9,760 nucleotides of DNA from Chloroflexota bacterium. Lineage in GTDB: Bacteria; Chloroflexota; Dehalococcoidia; Lucifugimonadales; JADFKI01. Positions 5,746 through 9,760 of the stretch are shown here, piece after piece; position 1 is the first letter of the stretch; every line of letters begins with the position of its first letter. The position numbers were made by a program, and so were the translations under genes. Under the pieces are notes generated by a model. The model worked only from the letters and a program-made list of their open reading frames with translations, did not search any database and had not been told where the DNA came from. Location: the NCBI GenBank assembly GCA_022565015.1, contig JADFKI010000131.1, positions 1 through 9,760 of the forward strand, in the 5' to 3' direction.

Positions 5746-5991
5746 CTACACCTTTAGTATCTCCCGTCGCGACAGCACCCACTCCATGAGCGGCCTCATG
5801 CGGAGCTGCGTGGAGATGGCCGGCGCCTCGTCCAGCATGGCCATTGCTCTCTCTGTCCTCATTCGTTCGCCCTTGTATCTTAAGTCCAGGTAATTACAAT
5901 TCGAGAGAGGTATGCCATAAGGGGCGGGGTAGGCCGATTCCGCCTGGTCAAGAAGCCGGTCTATCTGCCGTTGCACGCGCTCGCTTGGCAT
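5746..5991 (-). pseudogene. Internally deleted remnant of a large cyclase/ATPase-type gene
   Basis: The frame encodes 81 residues. Residues 1-20 (MPSERVQRQIDRLLDQAESA) look like the N-terminus of large adenylate/guanylate cyclase-type or AAA/TPR regulatory proteins common in Chloroflexota. Residues about 45-81 (RTERAMAMLDEAPAIS, then MRPLMEWVLSRREILKV) look like the extreme C-terminus of the same kind of protein, after its TPR repeats. The middle (about 21-44) fits neither. The simplest explanation is a gene of perhaps a thousand codons that lost nearly all its interior. The ATG at 5991 has GGGGAGG 10 nt upstream, so the original translation start survives. It is convergent with the PiT gene, whose stop is 62 nt away. 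Family memory, not a search, supports this; a genuine small protein remains possible. Confidence 0.5.
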
Positions 5992-6359
5992 ATGTGTGCT
6001 GCCTCCCCTACTGGTGAGTTGGAGTGTAGCAACGGCCGCCAGGGAGTCAATTTGAGCGTGTTGGTAGCCTTGCCATATCGTGAACATTACCCGTGCGGAC
6101 GTGCGCCCCAAGGGGCAATTCCGATTCGCAGTAGGTCACCAGATGCAGCTTCTATCCAGAGGATAGCCTATTCCCCATTGATTCTGGACGAGCTTCCGTG
6201 GAGCTGGTCATGATGGCGACAACTTCGCCGCAACGGAGGAGTCTGTGACGTGCAGCAAAGTGCTCGCATTGACCGCCATCGACATATGTGGTTGACTTTG
6301 TTCGCATTTGTTGGAGCTGGACTGCATTCTAAATACGTATCTTGTCCGGGAGATTAATC
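5992..6359. other. Intergenic region between the remnant and the hydantoinase gene
   Basis: The 368-nt stretch separates two divergent genes. It contains the GGGGAGG ribosome-binding site of the minus-strand remnant (about 6002-6008) and, at the other end, the GGGAG of the hydantoinase gene (6348-6352). TTGACT at 6291-6296 and TTGACC at 6268-6273 resemble -35 boxes but lack a well-spaced -10; TTGTTG (6308-6313), 16 nt, TAAATA (6330-6335) is a weak alternative. I see no gene, tRNA or strong terminator in it. Confidence 0.45.
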
Positions 6360-7796
6360 ATGTTGGATTTGCTGATAAGGGGAGGGCAGGTCGTGACCCC
6401 CAGCGGCGTGGGCGAATTTGACGTCGGCGTAAATGGTGAAAGAATAGCTCTGGTCGCCGAGCGTGATGCGACGGACCTGGAAGCACACAGGACAATAGAC
6501 GCCTCTGGGAAATACGTGCTGCCGGGCGGCATCGAGCCCCATACCCACATAGCGACCGCCGTTTCCCAGGCGTGGGCGGGCCGGCCGGGCGTGATGACGC
6601 AATCTCCGGAAGCAGCCAGCCGCGCGGCCGCTTTCGGCGGCGTCACAACCTTTATAGATTTCGCGGGCGGTATGCCCGGGACGGAGAACGGCGATCAGTC
6701 TGGGAGCTCCATAATGAAACGCCTCGACGACCGCCGTAGCGTATTCTTGGGCCATTCGTACACCGATTTCTCCTTCCACTATACCTTGGCCGGAGAGGTG
6801 CCTCCCGAGACTATAGGGGAGATTGGAGAAGCCATTCAGGCCGGGGTCGCCAGCTTCAAGATCTTTACGACATTTGCCTCTAAAGTACCCTATGGCCACC
6901 TATGGGCGATCTTTGATGAGGTGGGCAAAAACGGTGGAATAATGGCCGTCCACGCCGAAGATGACGACATCGTGAAGTACATGGAAAGCAAGCTGAAGAA
7001 AGAGGGTAACGATCATGGCTACAACCTCCACCTCGTTCACAACAATATTTCCGAGGACATAGCCTTTCGAAAAATTATTCGTCTGGCGGAGCACACCGAA
7101 ACCGCGATATATTTTGTTCATACGACGGCCAAGGAGGGTGCATCGGCGATCGCAGAGGCACGAAGCAGGCAGTTGCCGGTCTATGGTGAGGCGCTCCACA
7201 ACTATCTTCACTTCACGAGCGACCACTATAAACAGCCGGAGGGGACGGCGATTCACACATACCCCGCCATCAAGTTCGCCGATGACCGCGACGCTCTTCA
7301 ACAGGCGCTCGTCGACGGCACACTGAGCACCACGGCGACCGACGAGTACACGACCTATAAGGATGTCAAGCTGTCCGGCAACACTGTCGAGACGGTGTGC
7401 GGAGGGCACAACGGCATCGAGACGAGGTTGCCCGTCGTGTATACCAAGTTCGTATCCACCGGCCGTATGTCAATCGAACGGTTCGTGGACATAACTTCAA
7501 CGAATGCCGCAAGAAGTCTCGGTCTATACCCTCAGAAAGGCGTCATTGCCGCAGGCAGCGATGCCGATATAACGATATTCGATCCAACTTTGAACAAGAC
7601 CCTGACCCTCGACGACCTTCATGCCGATTCCGACTACTCGATCTGGGAGGGTTTCGAGTGCCGTGGTTATCCGGTGATGACCATTCTCAGGGGAAAAATC
7701 ATCGTAGAAGACGGGAAGCTACTTGGCGACCCCATGGACGGTCGATGGCTCAGCAGAAAGGTAGCGCCGCAAGTCCTGTCTCGGCCAGTGTGCTGA
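6360..7796 (+). CDS. Hydantoinase/dihydropyrimidinase-family amidohydrolase
   Basis: The 478-residue product is a cyclic-amidohydrolase TIM barrel with the small beta domain formed by both ends (LLIRGGQVVTP at the start; ADITIFDP and ILRGKIIVEDGK at the end). The binuclear metal ligands are all in place: H61 and H63 in GGIEPHTHI, a carboxylatable K167 in ASFKIF, H198 in AVHAED, H254 in YFVHTT and D328 in TATDEY. Spacing follows known D-hydantoinases. The enzyme should hydrolyse a cyclic amide or ureide bond in the cytoplasm; dihydropyrimidine, hydantoin or another ring are possible, and the substrate loops cannot be read by eye. The ATG at 6360 has GGGAG 7 nt upstream; an in-frame TTG at 6342 lacks such a site. 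The DUF35 gene lies 160 nt downstream. Length is normal for the family. Which member of the family it is remains open. Confidence 0.9.
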   Translation: MLDLLIRGGQVVTPSGVGEFDVGVNGERIALVAERDATDLEAHRTIDASGKYVLPGGIEPHTHIATAVSQAWAGRPGVMTQSPEAASRAAAFGGVTTFIDFAGGMPGTENGDQSGSSIMKRLDDRRSVFLGHSYTDFSFHYTLAGEVPPETIGEIGEAIQAGVASFKIFTTFASKVPYGHLWAIFDEVGKNGGIMAVHAEDDDIVKYMESKLKKEGNDHGYNLHLVHNNISEDIAFRKIIRLAEHTETAIYFVHTTAKEGASAIAEARSRQLPVYGEALHNYLHFTSDHYKQPEGTAIHTYPAIKFADDRDALQQALVDGTLSTTATDEYTTYKDVKLSGNTVETVCGGHNGIETRLPVVYTKFVSTGRMSIERFVDITSTNAARSLGLYPQKGVIAAGSDADITIFDPTLNKTLTLDDLHADSDYSIWEGFECRGYPVMTILRGKIIVEDGKLLGDPMDGRWLSRKVAPQVLSRPVC

Positions 7797-7841
7797 GCGG
7801 GTCTGGCTCCGCCTTTCAGCTCCGCTTGTCGGATCAGGTGG

Positions 7842-7964
7842 ATGGCGCTCGATGAGAAATATGGCCCCGAGGCTGAGTTCGTGCCCATGTGCTTGGTCGC
7901 CTCGAACGGCTCCAATGCATGTACTCGGCCGGTATTTCTGAACATGGAGGCAACCCTTGGCTGA
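7842..7964 (+). CDS. Possible 40-residue ORF overlapping the DUF35 start
   Basis: The frame reads MALDEKYGPEAEFVPMCLVA and on to NMEATLG, with its stop at 7962-7964 inside the DUF35 gene (8-nt overlap). The codons are G+C-rich in third position and the composition looks protein-like, yet it is the same frame as the hydantoinase after its stop at 7794-7796. It could be a small translationally coupled gene, a degraded C-terminal piece of a lost gene, or chance. I do not recognise it. CAGGTGG directly before the ATG is too close to act as a standard ribosome-binding site. Confidence 0.25.
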   Translation: MALDEKYGPEAEFVPMCLVASNGSNACTRPVFLNMEATLG

Positions 7965-8592
7965 CTACACCGGGTATCTCCCGCAGCCCACGCCGGAAAC
8001 ACAGCCGTACTTCGACGCCCTGAAACACCACACTCTGATGATTCAGCGATGCAATGCCTGCGCTCGGGCCTACTTCTACCCGAGGCCGTTCTGCCCAAAC
8101 TGCTTCTCGTTCGATACCGAGTGGTTCCAGGCGAGTGGCAGGGGGACACTGTACTCGTTTGTCATCAATTACAGGCCGCCGCCCGGATTCGGCGTCGAGC
8201 CCTACGTGATCGCCGTCGTGGAGCTAGATGAGGGCCCGCGCATGATGACGAACCTCGTCGGAGTCGAACCTGATCCCGAAAGGATCAGCTGCGATGCGCC
8301 CGTCGAGATCGTGTACGACGACGTGACCGACGACGTCACGCTGCCCAGATTCAGGCTCGTCGTCACGACTACGGACATGCTCCCCCGACCCCGTCCTTCC
8401 GGCAAACCCGGTCCTTCCGGCGAGCCCCGCCCTTCCGGCGAACCCCGTCATACCAGCGAGCCCCGTCATTCCAGCAAACCCGGTCCTACCGGCGAGCCCG
8501 GTCCTTCCGGCGAACCCCGTCATACCAGCGAGCCCCGTCATTCCAGCAAACCCCGTCATTCCGGCGAAAGCCGGAATCCAGAGGGCGCTTAG
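7957..8592 (+). CDS. DUF35 Zn-ribbon/OB-fold protein with repeat-derived C-terminal tail
   Basis: Residues 1-137 are a normal DUF35 protein: an N-terminal helix (ETQPYFDALKHHTLMIQ), a rubredoxin-like zinc ribbon with C32-x2-C35 and C46-P-N-C49, and an OB fold from GRGTLYSFVINYRPP (62-76) to TLPRFRLV. DUF35 proteins are partners of thiolase-like enzymes and position acyl-CoA or join active sites; the thiolase-like gene directly follows, so the same is inferred here. The start is TTG at 7957, supported by GGAGG at 7946-7950 with a 6-nt spacer. What is odd is the tail: residues 145-204 are ten hexapeptides (PRPSGK, PGPSGE, PRHTSE, PRHSSK and variants) encoded by an 18-bp tandem repeat, then SRNPEGA. 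The family normally ends near residue 140. The tail is proline-rich, highly charged and likely unstructured. It stays in frame through the whole array and joins the next gene with no gap. Confidence 0.92.
   Translation: MADYTGYLPQPTPETQPYFDALKHHTLMIQRCNACARAYFYPRPFCPNCFSFDTEWFQASGRGTLYSFVINYRPPPGFGVEPYVIAVVELDEGPRMMTNLVGVEPDPERISCDAPVEIVYDDVTDDVTLPRFRLVVTTTDMLPRPRPSGKPGPSGEPRPSGEPRHTSEPRHSSKPGPTGEPGPSGEPRHTSEPRHSSKPRHSGESRNPEGA
8389..8568 (+). repeat. Ten tandem 18-bp units, in frame, derived from a REP-like arm
   Basis: Exactly ten 18-bp units run without interruption. They have forms such as CCCCGTCATTCCGGCGAA and CCCGGTCCTTCCGGCGAG, and each encodes a hexapeptide of the pattern P-R/G-P/H-S/T-G/S-E/K. 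There is a higher-order 72-bp duplication: units 2-5 (8407-8478) and 6-9 (8479-8550) differ at only three positions, and units 4/8 and 5/9 are identical. The last unit runs straight into a complete palindrome whose left arm has the same sequence as the units. Confidence 0.93.
8551..8580. repeat. REP-like palindrome with GAAA tetraloop
   Basis: ATTCCGGC (8558-8565) and GCCGGAAT (8570-8577) form a perfect 8-bp stem around GAAA, preceded by CCCCGTC and followed by CCA. Repeats of the GTCATTCCGGCGAAAGCCGG type are, from general knowledge, widespread dispersed intergenic elements. Here the palindrome is within the DUF35 reading frame, 15 nt before the thiolase start. The flank just beyond its right arm (CCAGAGGG) carries the probable ribosome-binding site of the thiolase gene. 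Confidence 0.85.
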
Positions 8593-9750
8593 ATGACTCC
8601 GAAAGACCTACGCGGAAAGATCGCCATAGTCGGCGCGGCCGAGTCCAACGAAATCGGCAGACGCCCTGACACGTCCGTGCTTGCGTTGCACGCGGAGGCA
8701 GCGAAGAACGCGCTCGACGACGTCGGGCTTAGCAAGTCGGACGTGGACGGGCTGTTCACGGCGGGCGTCACCACAAATCAGCTTGCCGAGTATCTTGGCA
8801 TCATCCCCCGCTACATGGACAGCACCACCGTGGGGGGATGTTCGTTCATCATGCACGTGGAGCACGCCATGCTCGCTCTGTCGACGGGCATCATAAACGT
8901 GGCCCTGATAACGCACGGTGAAAGCGGCCGCTCCCGCGTCGGAGTCGGCGGTCTTGGCGTGCCACCCAACTCGATTCAGGGACAGTTCGAGGCGCCGTTC
9001 GGCACTTTCGGCCCCACAACGATGTTCTCGCTGCCCGCGACTCGCCACATGCACGAGTTCGGCACGACTCGCGAGCAGATGGCCGAGGTTGCCGTCGCCA
9101 CGCGCAAGTGGGCCGCCATGCACCCGATGGCGATGATGAAAGACCCGATTACGATCGATGACGTGCTCAGCTCGCGGCCTATCTGCTGGCCGTACACCCT
9201 GTTCATGTGCTGCCTGGTTACGGACGCGGGTGGGGCGATTGTGCTCACGACTGCGGACCGCGCGAGGGACCTGCCGAAGCCGCCCGTGTACGTGCTCGGC
9301 ACCGGAGAGGCCATCGAGCACAACATGGTGAGCGCCATGCATGACATGACTACATCCGAGGCGGCTAAGGTGTCGGGGGGGGCGGCATTCGAGATGTCGG
9401 GCGTCAAGCGCTCAGAGATCGACGTCGCGGAGCTTTACGACGCGTTCGCGTTCACTCCGATGCTGGCGCTTGAAGACCTCGGCTTTGTGGGACGCGGCGA
9501 AAGTGGCCCGTTCGTGGAAGGGCAGCGCACCGCTCCCGGCGGTGACTTTCCGATGAACACGAACGGCGGCGGGCTGTCCTATACGCACTCCGGCATGTAC
9601 GGCATGTTTACGCTGATAGAGCTGACGCGACAGCTAAGAGGCGAGGCCGGCGAACGTCAGGTGAAGGACGCGAAGATCGGAATCGCGCATGGCCCCGGCG
9701 GAATGTTCGCCGCCGCGAGCACGCTGATAGCGGGAAACGTCGTGCCATGA
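8593..9750 (+). CDS. Thiolase-like (SCP2/Ltp2-type) acyl-CoA enzyme
   Basis: The 385-residue product has the thiolase fold in two halves. The N-terminal half begins GKIAIVGAAES and carries the nucleophile-type cysteine C83 in TTVGGCSFIMH; the C-terminal half has ELYDAFAF (280-287), NTNGGGLSYTHSG (322-334) and GIAHGPGG (363-370). The second catalytic Cys of classical thiolases (CxGGG) is replaced by H366-G-P-G-G. This is typical of SCP2-like thiolases that work with DUF35 partners, among them aldolases of the Ltp2-ChsH2 type; Y282 and Y330 could be the corresponding tyrosines, but that alignment is by eye. Activity may therefore be C-C bond cleavage or condensation of an acyl-CoA, not beta-ketothiolysis. 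ATG at 8593 directly follows the DUF35 stop; GAGG at 8581-8584 is 8 nt upstream. A further gene appears to overlap its end. Confidence 0.9.
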   Translation: MTPKDLRGKIAIVGAAESNEIGRRPDTSVLALHAEAAKNALDDVGLSKSDVDGLFTAGVTTNQLAEYLGIIPRYMDSTTVGGCSFIMHVEHAMLALSTGIINVALITHGESGRSRVGVGGLGVPPNSIQGQFEAPFGTFGPTTMFSLPATRHMHEFGTTREQMAEVAVATRKWAAMHPMAMMKDPITIDDVLSSRPICWPYTLFMCCLVTDAGGAIVLTTADRARDLPKPPVYVLGTGEAIEHNMVSAMHDMTTSEAAKVSGGAAFEMSGVKRSEIDVAELYDAFAFTPMLALEDLGFVGRGESGPFVEGQRTAPGGDFPMNTNGGGLSYTHSGMYGMFTLIELTRQLRGEAGERQVKDAKIGIAHGPGGMFAAASTLIAGNVVP

Positions 9751-9760
9751 CAAATATTAT
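9747..9760 (+). CDS. First codons of a possible next gene, cut by the window end
   Basis: ATGA at 9747-9750 joins the thiolase stop TGA with an ATG reading M-T-N-I into the window edge. The 4-nt overlap is the usual coupling within bacterial operons, so a third member of the acyl-CoA gene cluster probably starts here. Nothing about its product can be said. Confidence 0.35.

Noticed and set aside
8224..8559. Minus-strand protein of MTGFAG repeats
   Set aside because: It is the antisense reading of the 18-bp array; low complexity and full overlap with the well-supported DUF35 gene rule it out.
8389..8568. CRISPR array or VNTR outside coding sequence
   Set aside because: The units are contiguous with no spacers and lie in frame within the DUF35 gene, so this is a coding tandem repeat, not a CRISPR array.

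Overview
The window looks like a genome fragment of an uncultured environmental bacterium, most plausibly a marine or groundwater Chloroflexota of the Dehalococcoidia/SAR202 type. Four things point that way: a stand-alone Lrp/AsnC ligand-binding protein, a secreted protein made of YLF..D / SNC.GGCA..WPPLL repeats with a C-terminal membrane anchor, a DUF35 plus thiolase-like pair beside a hydantoinase-family amidohydrolase, and palindromic intergenic repeats of the GTCATTCCGGCGAAAGCC and TTCGACAAGCTCA kinds. All of this rests on family recognition by eye; no phylogenetic marker is present, so the assignment is tentative.

Layout. On the minus strand, 1893 to 271 encodes a 540-residue secreted protein with four tandem copies of the PF03640-type domain. 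Upstream of it are four AATTCRTG octamers (1936-2036) and a 167-bp MITE-like element (2077-2243) with perfect 16-bp terminal inverted repeats. Then on the plus strand come a 55-residue two-helix membrane protein (2469-2636, apparently leaderless), a 113-residue two-helix membrane protein (2753-3094), and a 79-residue RAM-domain protein (3417-3656) behind a near-consensus sigma-70 promoter (3330-3358). A strong intrinsic terminator (3890-3922) follows, and then a PhoU-like/PiT phosphate uptake operon (4021-5683). A minus-strand remnant (5991-5746) appears to keep only the two ends of a much larger cyclase/ATPase-type gene. The last part of the window is metabolic: a hydantoinase/dihydropyrimidinase-family amidohydrolase (6360-7796), a DUF35 zinc-ribbon/OB-fold protein (7957-8592), a thiolase-like enzyme (8593-9750), and the first codons of a further gene overlapping it by 4 nt.

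How the genes work together. The PhoU-like and PiT genes form a standard low-affinity phosphate transport unit. DUF35 and the thiolase-like protein are directly abutted, with no intergenic base, and probably form one acyl-CoA-handling complex. The thiolase lacks the usual second catalytic Cys, which resembles DUF35-partnered aldolase or condensing enzymes more than a degradative thiolase. The hydantoinase lies upstream on the same strand but its link to that pair is unproven.

The most unusual feature is the C-terminus of the DUF35 protein. About 67 extra residues are encoded by ten in-frame 18-bp units that match the left arm of a REP-like palindrome. The array ends in one complete palindrome, whose right flank supplies the last residues, the stop codon and the ribosome-binding site of the thiolase gene. 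It looks like a genomic repeat that has become protein-coding sequence and an operon junction.
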